Positions 30,113-40,830 are shown, counted from the stretch's first letter. The stretch: DNA of 64,000 bases from Breviolum minutum Mf 1.05b.01 (GCA_000507305.1 DF239957.1:214860-278859); one strand, 5' to 3'. Translations and numbers: made by a program. Notes: a model not told the origin generated them from the sequence alone.

Positions 30113-30680
30113 TAATTCCCATGGATTGTTCTAAGAATCTCATCACGACAAATATGTAAGTATCATTAAACAGACGAATATGACGAATATAGAAATATTT
30201 GGACGGACATATGAGCACTTACAAGTATCTACAGAGTTAGTCTCAGGTAAGTACCCTCTGGCCAATGAAAAAGCAGTGGCCCTTTGACATTTGAAATTGA
30301 CAGATCATCTTTGAATTACCCTTCGGTCATCACCAATACATAGCTAGGAACCAACGACTCCAAAGGTCAACACCTTGGCAAATTCTACTCGCAGGAGACA
30401 CCACCCTGAATGGCATTTTACTGTAGTCCAGGAAGTTTGCCCTAAATGAACTCAATTTCAAACTTAATATATATATATAATTAAAATATGTTGATGAATT
30501 GTTGCTCAGTTCGATCATTGCCGCGGTGGAGGTCAATTTCCATCGGTTTACAGGAATGAAGCTCAGTTGGAGTGTAATGGACTTACACACATACTTGTGA
30601 TTGAGTGCTTTCAAGAATTGCTACGAATTGCGTACCTGGGGTAATATATAAAACTCATAGTTAACACATGTAATTCGCAG

Positions 30681-30888
30681 TGATGCAAAAATTGTGTTGG
30701 AACTTCCCAAAGTAAAGTGTCGTTTTTTTGTGAGTTTTCGGGGAGATCAAGAGATAATATATTGCAGGGGGGAAAACATCAATTTTTTTCTTGATGGTCT
30801 GCATGGCCACAAAACAAACTTGCAACCAGTCCCATCACAACTTGGTGCACAACACCGCCTTGCCCAAGAAAGAAGGGTATTCCCTTAG
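30681..30888 (+). CDS. candidate exon, beta-rich domain
   Basis: After TTCGCAG the frame reads DAKIVLELPKVKCRFFVSFR, then GDQEIIYCRGENINFFLDG and QPVPSQLGAQHRLAQERRV, ending in TAG. It is open for 68 codons with alternating strand-like hydrophobics and no rival of equal quality. Function is unknown. Confidence 0.4.
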
Positions 30889-30960
30889 TTTTAGCAAATA
30901 TCTTTGGTTTTTTGATGGTTTCTGGGGTTTGTCGGCCAAAAAAGGGCCATGAATCCATGA

Positions 30961-31167
30961 TTGGTATTTAATCCAAAGGAACTGGTTCTGCATCACAAGC
31001 TTCCTAAGAACCTTTCCGCAAGGCCATGGCCAGCGACCGCTTCGCAAGATGGACATTTCTCACACGGCCTTGCGGCTGTAAAGCGCCCTGGCCCAATGAC
31101 TCAGCAACCCCACCCCCCCAGAAGGTGGCTGAATTATGGGAAGATACAACATCCAGGAGATTGGTGA
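30961..31167 (+). CDS. candidate exon, GC-rich Pro/His region
   Basis: The frame contains NPKELVLHHKLPKNLSARPW, then SQDGHFSHGLAAVKRPGP and RRWLNYGKIQHPGDW to TGA. Two further plus frames and one minus frame are open over the GC-rich part 31020-31130, so the frame is uncertain. Confidence 0.25.
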   Translation: MVFNPKELVLHHKLPKNLSARPWPATASQDGHFSHGLAAVKRPGPMTQQPHPPRRWLNYGKIQHPGDW

Positions 31168-31431
31168 ATCCTTTCAAGATGTCTTATATAACATTTCGTC
31201 TTGGCAAATTATATACTGCCATATGTAGATTCACTTCAAAAAGACATACAGAAACTATTGGGAATGCAACAATCTCATGCCATGCCAGAGTAGATTCGTA
31301 GATATCATGGCCCTTTTCACGAAGGCTGCTCACATATACTCCAAACGAACGGAGGAACAAGTCAAGTGAGGGGTGAAAAACGACAGTTCTATGTTTGTAA
31401 GGCCAGTAGGGGGAGGTGTTTGAGTTGAAAG

Positions 31432-31584
31432 AGGCCAAAGGCGTTCAATTCAAACCAATCATTTCTAAGTGGTTTCGGGCTCTTTGAGAACAAATCCTCC
31501 TTAAGCGATGTGGATTTTGAGTTCCCATCAAGTGAAGACATCAGCTTTGTCGGGACAATGCATGGCACAACATCTATTACATGA
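31432..31584 (+). CDS. candidate exon, acidic
   Basis: After GTTGAAAG the frame reads RPKAFNSNQSFLSGFGLFEN, then LSDVDFEFPSSEDISFVG to TGA. A 92-codon minus frame (31389-31667) containing DGNSKSTSLKEDLFSKSPK is the competing reading. Confidence 0.3.
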   Translation, partial: RPKAFNSNQSFLSGFGLFENKSSLSDVDFEFPSSEDISFVGTMHGTTSIT

Positions 31585-31679
31585 CAAGAAACCACGAAGA
31601 TTAACCCATGAGTTTGTTCACCTCTGGAATCAGCCACTAAAAAACTGGAAGCCAAAAGTTTGACCAATGCATGTCAAAT

Positions 31680-32158
31680 CAAATATCTGAGAGTCGTCTC
31701 TTTTTGTTGATTGTTTTGGGCTGAATTTCCGGGTTTCACCGACCCAGCAAATTTCAGCCACTCGGTTTACATTCCACCTTCGTCACATCACCGCAAGTGT
31801 TTCTTTTTGAACATGTGCGTCAGCAACAGTTAAAGCACCTCCAAACTCACCTGACGCAACATATATGCCCCCTTGGCCAACCATAACGGGCCTGCCTTAG
31901 GATAGTGTGAAGCAGGCCAACTTTCACGACACGCGGATGAATTTCTTCAAATCCAGCCTTGACATGGATCCCATGAGCTTTAAGGTCTGGCCTTGGCACC
32001 CGGAAGCAGGGCATAAAGGGGACTTGGGATAGTTGGATGTGAGTTTTTGTTAAATGAAACTCGTTCTAAAGGAAGTGACAAGAATGGCATTGAAAATGGG
32101 AACTTGTGATCCAAGTCCTGTCAATTCAATGCTTTGACCCGGGTCACTGGATCACAAC
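31680..32158. other. stretch without a supported gene
   Basis: Mixed composition with short frames only. I see no splice-bounded candidate or repeat here. Confidence 0.45.
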
Positions 32159-32358
32159 TCACTCACACTTGTGACTGCGCTGGGAGAATGTACTGAAATC
32201 AAGGTCAAACAACATCAAAGCATTGCTTGACGTCTTTTTTTTGTCTGGGAATATACCACGAAAAAGTCTGAAAAAGTCACATAGGTTTTCCAAGTTAACA
32301 GCTTTAAGCATACACCCAAAAGTGCACCGGGCCTCACCCGGCCAGGAGTTCGTGGAAC

Positions 32359-32502
32359 ATGAGCGAAGCAGAAGATTCCCAGAAGGCATCCACCTCTGCA
32401 GATGCAACCTGCAGCGATCGCCAGAAATTCGTGGTCTTTTTGTTTTCCATGGTTTTCCCATGGACCCAGTTTTTACGCATAGCCCAGGAAGCCCGGACTT
32501 GA
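32359..32502 (+). CDS. candidate first exon or small membrane protein
   Basis: An ATG (AAC ATG A) opens 47 codons. An acidic, Ser/Ala-rich N-terminus (MSEAEDSQKASTSADATC) is followed by a hydrophobic segment (FVVFLFSMVFPWTQFLRIA) and ends QEART and TGA. The layout suits a single-pass membrane peptide. Both strands carry longer open frames over the same DNA. Confidence 0.35.
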   Translation: MSEAEDSQKASTSADATCSDRQKFVVFLFSMVFPWTQFLRIAQEART

Positions 32503-32957
32503 CTATATCAGTTTAATGACATTAAAATTGGGCCGCAGTTGCATTGGAAATAGACTACCATTTTTTAGGGACCGGGATCTGTGGCAGGTGACGACGTGGT
32601 CTCGATCCCTATGAGCTCGACATCATGCCATGCTCGTTCCAACACCGTGCATTCTACATGGAAGCTGGATGGGAGCGACTCAATAAGCAATGGCCACAAT
32701 GGGAAGGAAGGGGGTCATGACAGTTTCTGCAAGTCATTCAAAAAATAGGAAGGGTTTTACCATCCAGCTGCTCAGGAAGAACATTGCCAAATGGGAAGTT
32801 CCTACTTTGAATTCTCATTGCTGACAGTGAAAGTTGTACACCATTTGCCTTTTTTCGTTGGGAGTAGAACAGTCTGTCATTTATGAAGTGGAGTCTAGCA
32901 AGACTGAAGCTTCTTATTCCATTTTGGCAGCTTCAAGATGACAATACTAAACTACTC

Positions 32958-33135
32958 CAGCAGCAAACAAATTCCTTGATCTTGTCCATGGTGCAGGGTC
33001 CGCTGCAATCATTGTATCGGACGTCCACCAAGCCATCCCGCACAAGTTTCGGAAACAAACATGTTTCCCTTTACAAAAATCACAGCTCACACTTTTTTTT
33101 TTGGGGTGGGTCCAGAATTTCTAGGAATTCTAGTT
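32958..33135 (+). CDS. candidate exon, frame unresolved
   Basis: One plus frame contains NKFLDLVHGAGSAAIIVSD and HQAIPHKFRKQ. A second starts after GTGCAG|G at about 32998 and contains VRCNHCIGRPPSHPAQVSE. Both end near a T10-GGGGTGGGTCC tract at 33090-33114 that resembles the C/A-tract repeats at 3437 and 4965. Confidence 0.25.
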
Positions 33136-33400
33136 GACATGGGACTTTTTAGTCTCCGAATACTAATCATTGGATGACCCAAGAATGAAGGGTTGGAAGA
33201 GGATCACTTCTTTTCAGGATTACTTGCGGTCATGTGTCTTATGAATATTCAATTGCCAGGGTTTCCCCATCACTTTCTATGTTCCATGATGCATGACCAT
33301 CCAACCCTCCCAATTTACCCAGGGTTGACAGGGGGTTTCTCTTGCCATCGCGAGGTCACAGGGCAGACATCCTGGAATGTGAAACCTGTGTGGTAAGCCT

Positions 33401-33637
33401 GTGAATTGCGGGGTCATTGTGGTTGTTATGATTTACACAGGGGTCACCGGCTTTTGTGGCCCGACACCTGACATGTCGATGTACATTCTTTCATCAGCAT
33501 ATGATCAGCAGGTTTTTCTTGAGGGTTTTTTTGAATGCAACAACAATAACAACGCTGTATTTGTTGGCCATTACAATCATGCAGCCAAGAATGACCCCAC
33601 TAGATGCCTTGTTGGTGTATGCAGCTCCTTGAGCTGA
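33401..33637 (+). CDS. candidate exon, hydrophobic start and Cys/Asn-rich remainder
   Basis: The frame contains GVIVVVMIYTGVTGFCGPTP, then YDQQVFLEGFFECNNNNNA and YNHAAKNDPTRCLVGVCSS to TGA. It could be a membrane-proximal extracellular segment. A GTAAGC donor (33395) ends the preceding plus frame 33193-33394 (LPGFPHHFLCSMMHDHPT). Confidence 0.35.
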   Translation: MNCGVIVVVMIYTGVTGFCGPTPDMSMYILSSAYDQQVFLEGFFECNNNNNAVFVGHYNHAAKNDPTRCLVGVCSSLS

Positions 33638-33640
33638 AAG

Positions 33641-33860
33641 CTATCCTGGTGAATCCTGAGTCTCCATGATTCCGTGGGGTGTTGGGTTGGTTGATCCTTC
33701 ATTGAAATGACCTGCGGAGCTGGACGAACTCTGGGATTTTCGCTCTCTTAACTGCCTTAGCCCCTCATGAAAGGAGCTGGCTTGATTTAGTGAGATTTGG
33801 ACCAGATTTGGACATTTTTGGTCTAAAGGGGTGAGGGAAACATAGGACATACTGTACATC
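33641..33860. other. coding-like region, strand unresolved
   Basis: The minus frame contains NQASSFHEGLRQLRERKSQ and SAGHFNEGSTNPTPHG. The plus frame contains SWTNSGIFALLTALAPHERS and LDLVRFGPDLDIFGLKG. Neither has decisive splice support. Confidence 0.25.
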
Positions 33861-33861
33861 A

Positions 33862-33889
33862 TAAATATATATATATATATATATATAAA
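33862..33889. repeat. (TA)n microsatellite
   Basis: About 26 bp of uninterrupted TA alternation. Confidence 0.95.
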
Positions 33890-34081
33890 GTTAAGAAAGC
33901 TCACTTGAGGATTTTTAGATCTTCCAAAGTTGTTCTCCGGATTTAAGTGGCAATACTTTCAAGTCATTCAGCTTAAGTTATTCCGGTCCAACCGGAGGAA
34001 ATCCTTATCTTCACTGTTTCTTTTTTTAGTTCCTTAGCGTTGTCCAACTTCCCCAGGGGCTCCCCTCCTCAAAAAGTCTAT

Positions 34082-34156
34082 GTGTATATATTATATGCGT
34101 GTATAGATATATACCAAAATATGATACATCTATGTATATATATATATATATGTATA
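34082..34156. repeat. TA/TG-rich simple sequence
   Basis: Imperfect TATA and GTATA runs follow GGGGCTCCCCTCCTCAAAAAG at 34055-34075. This is again an AT tail next to a G/C and A tract. Confidence 0.8.
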
Positions 34157-34546
34157 CAATACATAGACTGTAAACTTCCCGAAACTGTGCATTACATACA
34201 TATGAATTTTTCGTCCGGCCGTTATTTGTTACCGTGCACCAAGCCTTTTTGGACCTTGAACCTCATTGATGCAGTCATGTCCAAACAATAAATCTTCGAC
34301 ATGCTTGCGCATGGATGGACACCAAACAAATTAATGGTTGGGCAAAAAGGGGTTCCGTTCAAACATGGCAAGTCTGACACAGCCAGTTGCTGGCATATAC
34401 ATTCACCTTCGAGGAATAATTGCGGTAACTAATGAATCATAATGACATTTCACCAACCACAACCATGAAAATCTTGATACTATGCCATTTGTGCATTTTG
34501 AATCATGGCAGTTATCGATGACATCATCATGACCACTGTTCTCGCC

Positions 34547-34548
<2 letters not shown>

Positions 34549-34595
<47 letters not shown>

Positions 34596-34621
34596 GCATC
34601 ATCAGCATCATCAGCATCATC
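34549..34621. repeat. (CAT)n and (CAG CAT CAT)n repeat
   Basis: About 15 CAT units are followed by three CAGCATCAT units. The plus frame gives an Ile run, with no sign of coding. Confidence 0.95.
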
Positions 34622-34689
34622 AGTTTTGCATCAGACACTCCACATCACACACTATGCATTTTGACCACGAGCTTTGTAACATCAATTTG

Positions 34690-34944
34690 ATCGATCTGAT
34701 CAAAGGTTGTGTGGCTTGATGTGCAACGAATCGGACCAAATCTGTGCAATATGTTGCTCCGAGAAGCTCTTGTCGAACTTCTCAGTCCCCGATGTGCTTT
34801 GGCACGTGGCCCGAGTTCATCTCTCAATGCAGTGGCTGGGGTGGAGATGGACGTATGCGAAGTGGTGGTGTGACAGATGTTTTGCAGGATCTCTTCCTTT
34901 GGAGAACTTGAACGAACGGAGCACAACAAAACGGGTGTGATCAT
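34690..34944. other. coding-like Cys-rich region, frame unresolved
   Basis: One plus frame reads MCNESDQICAICCSEKLLSN and KWWCDRCFAG. Another reads CATNRTKSVQYVAPRSSC and SQCSGWGGDGRMRSGGV. The minus strand reads ATALRDELGPRAKAHRGLRS. All are open for 50-100 codons. Confidence 0.3.
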
Positions 34945-35151
34945 AACCTAGAACTTCGCAAGTTTTCAAGACTGCTGCTGTAAGCTAAACATTGATTTCA
35001 TCGGATGCCTTCAAAATAAGGATCCTGCATTTGATTTTCCGAAAACAAAGCACCATGTCGGTTTCACCACTGTGAAAAGGGCATGGTGGCTCTCGGTTGC
35101 CACAGCTTTCTGTTTTCTGCGATCGATGTGTGAGACTTAAACACGTGGTGA

Positions 35152-35541
35152 TCACCTGTCGTCACTGTAAGTGGATGGGGGGACACTTGTTGTTTTGTTC
35201 TGCGTTTTCGTTGCAAATGGCCACCCAAAAACCTTCATCGATTCAGAGAAAGATCCGCTGACAACTTTGCGAGAGCCAAGGGATGATGCCAGGACCTCAG
35301 GAGCACATGGTGCCGATCTTTCATTGAAATGACATGACAATTTCCTAGGTGCCTTCCAGAGAATCCAGTAGGAATTCACGCGATTTGGATTTTGTCTCTG
35401 TGACATAGAACCCTTTGACAAAATAACGAACCATGTGCCTATATTGCTTGAACCTTCATATGAGGTTTGCACCATGTTTCTCGGAATCTGCTGGATTTTT
35501 CTTGAGTTATCTCCAACTTCCTTCTGCCATCCACTCATCAT
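35152..35541 (-). CDS. candidate minus-strand ORF, 129 codons
   Basis: Two minus-strand ATGs open a frame beginning MMSGWQKEVGDNSRKIQQIP. It continues with EGSSNIGTWFVILSKGSMSQ, FNERSAPCAPEVLASSLGSR and SFSESMKVFGWPFATKTQNK, ending STYSDDR and TGA. The Ser/Lys-rich text has no membrane segment. No family is recognised. It could be a first exon or an intronless gene. Confidence 0.4.
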   Translation of the reverse strand: MMSGWQKEVGDNSRKIQQIPRNMVQTSYEGSSNIGTWFVILSKGSMSQRQNPNRVNSYWILWKAPRKLSCHFNERSAPCAPEVLASSLGSRKVVSGSFSESMKVFGWPFATKTQNKTTSVPPSTYSDDR

Positions 35542-35774
35542 GTAACTGTTATCCCAAAATAATGGTTCCCGAACTTGCTCCCTAGACTTTTTCGAGCCAA
35601 ACTATAGGGGATGTGCAGATGTGACCATTTTAGGAAACAGCAACGTATGAATACGAGTCTTATGAGCCACAAAAACATGTATATACATGCATACATACGT
35701 ATATACCATCACCCCAGAATGATTCCCTATAACATGTATATTGTTTTTCCTTTACAAAATGTAGATTCTAGGTA

Positions 35775-36080
35775 GCATTTTATAAGCCTTGTATGTCCCC
35801 AATCTGCAAAATCCATGCCCTGACTGAGGATGACCATACATTTTATAAAAAACAGGTGGTTGGAACATTTTATAAACATTGGGGTTGGCCACATCAAAGC
35901 TGCAATCCCAGACAGATCTAACATTTTATAAATCATATGTACCCACACGGTTTTTATAGACTGTTTGCTCAGCCTTCAAGATGTTGGGTCTTCAGGAATC
36001 AACAAGTACCAGATGAACTTTGATTTCATAAAAATAACCAGGTTTTTCATTTTACAGACCCTATTTTTTATAAAATGTGT
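35775..36080. repeat. recurrent CATTTTATAA motif
   Basis: CATTTTATAA occurs at about 35777, 35839, 35867 and 35921, with an inverted TTATAAAATG at about 36069. On the minus strand several copies read FIKC. The spacing is irregular. Confidence 0.7.
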
Positions 36081-36425
36081 GGAAAAGCACCTCTAGGATC
36101 ATTCAAGGGGGATTATAAACCTAGAGTTGCTTACGTAATCCAGGGCTGTGACATCTTGTATACTGCAGTTAAAACCACATGTACCAATTGCGCAAAACTC
36201 CATCAAGAGAAAACTACTTACAAGTACCAGAGATATACTGCTTTCCTTTGGAAGTAGTGTGGTGCCTACGGCCCACGGCCCTGCTACCTGTACCAGTGCA
36301 ACCCTGACATATCGCTTCTTGAAACTTGCCTTTCACACAAGCTGTGCCGGGGGGACCCGGTGGCATTTGCGAGTTGCGCATTGCCCTCAAACGTTTATGC
36401 CTGCTACACCAATGGGCCCTCCTGA
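36075..36425 (+). CDS. candidate Cys-rich exon pair with TAG at the junction
   Basis: An ATG opens MCGKAPLGSFKGDYKPRVAY, then CTNCAKLHQEKTTYKYQRY, and a TAG at 36255-36257. The same frame goes on as CGAYGPRPCYLYQCNPDISL, LETCLSHKLCRGDPVAF and NVYACYTNGPS to TGA. GGAAGTAG at the junction could be an acceptor, which would make 36258-36425 an exon of its own. Its eight cysteines and higher GC suggest a disulfide-rich secreted domain. Confidence 0.4.
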
Positions 36426-36530
36426 TCTTTGTGAGTCAGCTACCCAACTCCAATGAACCTTTAGTAATCCCTGCAGTGACCACTTTGAAATGTAACACAA
36501 TCAATGAATTCCATACAGTTTTTTTTGCTA

Positions 36531-36531
36531 N
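36531..36531. other. undetermined base (N) in a poly-T tract
   Basis: A single N is flanked by T runs, as expected at a homopolymer of uncertain length. Confidence 1.
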
Positions 36532-36585
36532 TTTTTTTTGAACACATGCTACTCCCAAAATGGATGGTTTACTTGTACTGTCCAG

Positions 36586-37018
36586 TTCCTGTCAAAGAAG
36601 GAAACGGCTATTTTTGAAACCATCACTGTGGCAATGGTGGACCCATTTGTTGTATGCTTCGTGTTTATCGCGCTTACCATTTTCCGCCTCGACGACCTGT
36701 TCGTCAAAGGCGAAGACTCGAAAGCAGTTCAAAGGTCAAAGGTTTACAATCCATTCAGAACAGACATGCATTGTTGAAATTTTTTTTGACATGATACGTT
36801 TTGTGGTGTGTAACGGTGTAACTATCGAAATAGATGATCAGTTTAGGAAAGCCCACTGGCTTATGATTTTGAAGTTTGGAAGAAAACTGGCTAATTGTGG
36901 GGGCCCTACTTTCATGCTCTCTTTGGGCATTTACGAATCATCATTCATAGCCCTCACTGTTTTGGTTAGAGGAATAGTCTTTATTTGGGATGGAATCTTT
37001 CAAGGATTCTTTTGTTGA
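36586..37018 (+). CDS. candidate membrane protein segment, two exons
   Basis: After CTGTCCAG the frame reads FLSKKETAIFETITVAMVD, a helix PFVVCFVFIALTIFRLDDLF and KGEDSKAVQR before a GTCAAA donor (36735). A second frame from about 36762 contains FFDMIRFVVCNGVTIEIDDQ, RKAHWLMILKFGRKLANCGG and a helix ESSFIALTVLVRGIVFIWD, ending FFC and TGA. Both parts are amphipathic with hydrophobic runs, like a multi-pass channel or transporter. The exact join is not resolved. Confidence 0.4.
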
Positions 37019-37027
37019 GTTGTCAAT

Positions 37028-37440
37028 GTGTGCACGTGGATGATCCCAATGTTCAAGATTCGCAATGAGAATCAGGCAATTTTCCAGGGGAGGAGCACCT
37101 TGCGATTGCATGGCTCCTCTGGCTGCTCCCGACCCCATCAGACACTTGGGAAAGGAGGTTATATAGTAAAATCCCTTCAGAAGGAAAGAACAGGACTGGC
37201 TAGATTTCGAGTTTTTTTTCTCTCCCTCCCCCTCTCTTTATATTTATATATTATATGGCCTCATAGGTTAAGTGAAAGAATTCTTTGCAACTCCAAAGAA
37301 TCACACAACCAAAGCGTCCGAAAAACAAGCCAAAGAGGAAACCTAAGGGATCCTAAGGGTATTTGTAGTTTTTGTGACTTTTCATATTTCATCCTCCAGA
37401 GGGGGGGAGTTCATGTAGGTCATAGAAGGTCATAGTATTC
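37028..37440. other. weak plus-strand frame and simple sequence
   Basis: A plus frame of 135 codons crosses here but includes a TC/TA-rich low-complexity part (37207-37257), so its length is not informative. No feature is called. Confidence 0.4.
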
Positions 37441-37554
37441 GCAAGTTTTTTTTTGATCTTGGTGGGATATCACATTTCATCCAGGGTCGATGGTTGCTGA
37501 TGACCCAAATGTCACAAGGACCAGCAGACCACAACCCACCGTGAGAATATGAAC

Positions 37555-38025
37555 TTACATGCTCCGAAGGATTGTAACCGCCAGCCATGTGTTTATGCTT
37601 CTACGCTTTGGCTGTAGAGTACCAAAAAGAGATCTCGGAACGGGACAAGTTGCGCATGTTTGGGACTTTTCGGGTGGTAAAGCTTTGTTCCACTCGCAAT
37701 TTTTTACATAACCCCCAGAAGCAAAAATGGTTGTTGCCACGACAGCTGTTATTCTTAGGAGAAGGGTCAAAGACACACACACACACACACAAACACAAGA
37801 CTTCGCAGTCCAATTTTTGCAACGGGCTTTGACTGTCACACGGCAAACTGGTGGGTCCATTCTATTTTCTATGGTAAAATCCCTGACACCCACATTTCTG
37901 TTGTTGTACGTCGATGATTCTGAGAGGTACTGTACAACGATTCTTTGTAAACAAAACAACTTTTTGTGGCCTACATCCTTGAATCTTCCCTTGAGGTAGC
38001 CTGAAAGCTCAAGATGAATCATCAA
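37555..38025 (-). CDS. candidate minus-strand ORF containing a (CA)n repeat
   Basis: Two minus-strand ATGs open 156 codons: MMIHLELSGYLKGRFKDVGH, then NRNVGVRDFTIENRMDPPV and RCKNWTAKS. The (CA)n tract at 37773-37796 is then read as alternating Cys-Val, followed by a hydrophobic run (LTLLLRITAVVATTIFASGG) and CATCPVPRSLFGTLQPKRR. It ends in TAA. The repeat keeps the frame. Function is unknown. Confidence 0.4.
   Translation of the reverse strand: MMIHLELSGYLKGRFKDVGHKKLFCLQRIVVQYLSESSTYNNRNVGVRDFTIENRMDPPVCRVTVKARCKNWTAKSCVCVCVCVSLTLLLRITAVVATTIFASGGYVKNCEWNKALPPEKSQTCATCPVPRSLFGTLQPKRRSINTWLAVTILRSM
37771..37796. repeat. (CA)n microsatellite
   Basis: About nine uninterrupted CA units with one A interruption, lying inside the minus frame at 37555-38025. 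Confidence 0.95.
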
Positions 38026-39315
38026 ATTTACTCTGTCACCCAGATTGAAATGATGTCTTCCTTTCTTCCACCCAATAGTGATCTCTTCCTGTCGTGAAAT
38101 ACCTTGGACTGAGGCTCATCAAGCACCAACGGAATTGGAGGTGCGAGGCTCAAGGAAAATGTTCAATTTTGGTAACCATGGTCTTAGGGCTGTGTAGATA
38201 CATCACTTTCCCTGGTGGGAAATAAACTATGACACCGGAGCAGCCCCCGAGTTTTGTTGGCGATCATCCGGCTCCATGATTGATTTTGACAAAGTCTGAG
38301 TTTGGAAAAGACACCAATCCATGTCACCATCAGCTGGAGGAAGGAGTGACGTATACCCTTGCTATGGCACTAACGTTTCAAATTGAGATGAGTTAGTCTC
38401 CAATGTTTGCAGGCTTGGGCCTTGGTGATCAAAAGTGATGATGGGCATTCCAGGGTTTCGTAAACTCATATTATAGGCCAAAAGTAGCGCATGAGAATTA
38501 GTTTCTTGCACCCCTTGCTAACAACATCCGTTGTCACTTGTTCACCTTCCATTGAATCTCACTGTCCATTAAATATCTCAAAGCACTCAACAGATCTTGG
38601 AAAGAGTTACTGAAAGACATGGCTGCCGATCTTAGGATTACATTTGCTGCCTTCTTGTCAATGTCACCCAAAAAGTGTAATTCAAAATTGTTTCTGAATA
38701 ATCAGCTGACACTTTTGTGACATGCAACGAAACATGCAAATTAGGTTTTGTAGATATGACATCACAGATGCTTTTCATGATGGAACGGAAAGACATAAGA
38801 TAACTATGTGTACATCCATTCAGTATATAGTAAACCATCTACTTGAAAAATACACAAAAAATCATATCCGGCAAGTTTTGCTGAACACAAATCAACACAA
38901 AAAACGTTCTAGTCTTTGATTTGTACAGCCGTAAGACTAAACAACTCAAGCATGCTTTCACCTATGACAGACAACTTAAATATTGAATATGCGTTTTCAC
39001 AATAAACAACATGTTTTGACTTGTAGCTGTTTTAAGGTTCTATTCAAGAGTACGGCGCGCGTTGTTTATCCTGAGGGATAGAGCGTGAAAACTTGACATA
39101 ACATTCCGTTTGGAAACTTTAAACTGAAAGTACATAAACACTTTGAATTCATCAGACCCATGTTTGGTCCCACCTCAAGTTGTGAAACCCACAAGAGGTA
39201 CATGACCAGGTCGTCAGGAGTAGTTGGATGATGATCCTACTTGGGGACTTACAACCACAAAAACAAGGGTGACCACGCTGACTACTAACCACTCACTAAG
39301 TGAAGTACCCAGCGG
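38026..39315. other. stretch without a supported gene
   Basis: Only frames of about 65 codons are present (38638-38838 minus, 38722-38919 plus), in AT-rich DNA without good splice pairs. Confidence 0.5.
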
Positions 39316-39654
39316 TTGAAATGGACTTTGATTCTTTCTTGCTTTTCATCCTTTAAACAGACTATGCTATCAAAGAGTTTCTATTCCGCAGGGCGTCCCC
39401 ACTATTTTTGTAGAGAAACACGTCGCCAATATTTTTTAAACACTCTGTCAATCAGATTTCCAAATTGCGAGGTCCAAACTCTAATAGAAACAAAGACTGG
39501 GGGCAAACGACAAAAGCCACCTCACTACCTCACTGGAAGTAAAATGATAGCAGATTTAAATTATATGAGGGATCCTCCCCAGAACATGTGGTGGAGAAAT
39601 ACCATTATGAACGAATTGCTCTCACCATTCAGCAAGACTCTGAGGTGTGGTTGA
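39316..39654 (+). CDS. candidate exon, basic unknown protein
   Basis: The plus frame is open for 112 codons. It contains SFYSAGRPHYFCRETRRQYF, FPNCEVQTLIETKTGGKRQ, LTGSKMIADLNYMRDPPQNM and NELLSPFSKTLRCG to TGA. The opening codon is TTG, so the true start is an upstream acceptor or one of the internal ATGs. It is Arg/Lys-rich, with no membrane helix. Confidence 0.4.
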   Translation: MKWTLILSCFSSFKQTMLSKSFYSAGRPHYFCRETRRQYFLNTLSIRFPNCEVQTLIETKTGGKRQKPPHYLTGSKMIADLNYMRDPPQNMWWRNTIMNELLSPFSKTLRCG

Positions 39655-40682
39655 CAGCGATGGTCTACGTTCCTTGGATCTTCTTTTGCTGGAGGACCGC
39701 AGCATATTGCGTCTTTCCCAGCTTCCCACCGTAAAAGGATGGTAAAAGTGGCATGTGGCCTAGTGATCTCATTGTGCTTGTTGACCTCGCACAGTGCTCA
39801 GGCCCCTTCCCCTAGAATCCTATAGGTGAATCGTGTTTGCTTATGGTTGTGGTTGGATAGCTTCCTTCTAAACAGTTAAAACGTTATTCATTTAAAAACA
39901 GGGCGAAATCCAACCATCCCGCCCTGGCCACGTAAAATGAACTTCCTAATTCGATCCGCAACTGACTCACGTGCTCTTGCTGTACTGAAGCCCCCAAAAG
40001 CAGAAACCTTAGTCCGACTTAGTCCTCCTGAAGTATACGATAGAACATATATAAAACAGCATACTATCAGAGAACTCCTTTTCTAAGCAAGTCTTTAGGC
40101 TTCGCAGATTGATTGGTGAGATGCAGCACCTGCTTCAGATTCAAGAAGTGACGCTGCATTTTGGGCAAAAGATATAGCGAACTCATTAGCGATATTGCCG
40201 AGGATATCCCCATAAGATATATATGGGCATTCAGTTCTGTGACCACCAGGCACCTGTGATGTAAATGGTCGGTTTGGAATGAGGAACCTTTCCTTATAAG
40301 TACCCAAACAATTTAAGCGTATATATAATATACAGTAGGTGCATTAGGTTTTCATTCACCCAGAACCCAGTTGAAGGCATGCTTGAAGAACAGATTTTGG
40401 CACACAAAACTCATGATATGTGAATGCAACTGGTACGAACATTAAAGGGTAATCATTTCTATCCTGTAACCAACGATGTAAAACCCAGAGAAATTGTAGC
40501 ATAGTCAAGCAACACGTTTGTCGACGTTTTCCAGAGTTTGACAGTACCAACTTGGTTGGGATGCAACCTCACGGATTCCAGCATGAGTGCAGGTTTAATC
40601 CTTAAACTTAGGACGATTACACACTGATAGGCCCTCGTAGTTTATTTGATGTTGACTGACAGCCCTGGTGTTTTCCTCACAG

Positions 40683-40830
40683 GGACTCGGAGCAGTTGGA
40701 GAACCATTATGCAGTGACATTTTACGCCTCATGCGGCCGGGATGCCTGGGAAATGAGCGGGACGGAGGGTGGTGGTTACTCACACGAGAGATGGGTTCTG
40801 ACGGATCAGTTGGCTCTCCCAACGTTTTGA
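40683..40830 (+). CDS. candidate exon, GC-rich
   Basis: After a pyrimidine tract and CTCACAG|G one frame reads DSEQLENHYAVTFYASCGRD, then WEMSGTEGGGYSHERWVLTD to TGA. A second frame from the same acceptor is open for 81 codons to 40928 (GEPLCSDILRLMRPGCLGNE). The shared acceptor and high GC make an exon likely. The frame is a judgement. Confidence 0.4.

Noticed and set aside
32914..32940. Resemblance to the dinoflagellate spliced-leader relic (CCATTTTGGC...TCAAG)
   Set aside because: CCATTTTGGC is followed by four extra bases before TCAAG, and the 5' half of the leader is absent. I consider it chance. A partial match at 35590 (CGAGCCAAAC) was rejected for the same reason.
34505..34690. Plus frame with a long Ile run
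   Set aside because: It is a translation of the CAT microsatellite, not a membrane protein.
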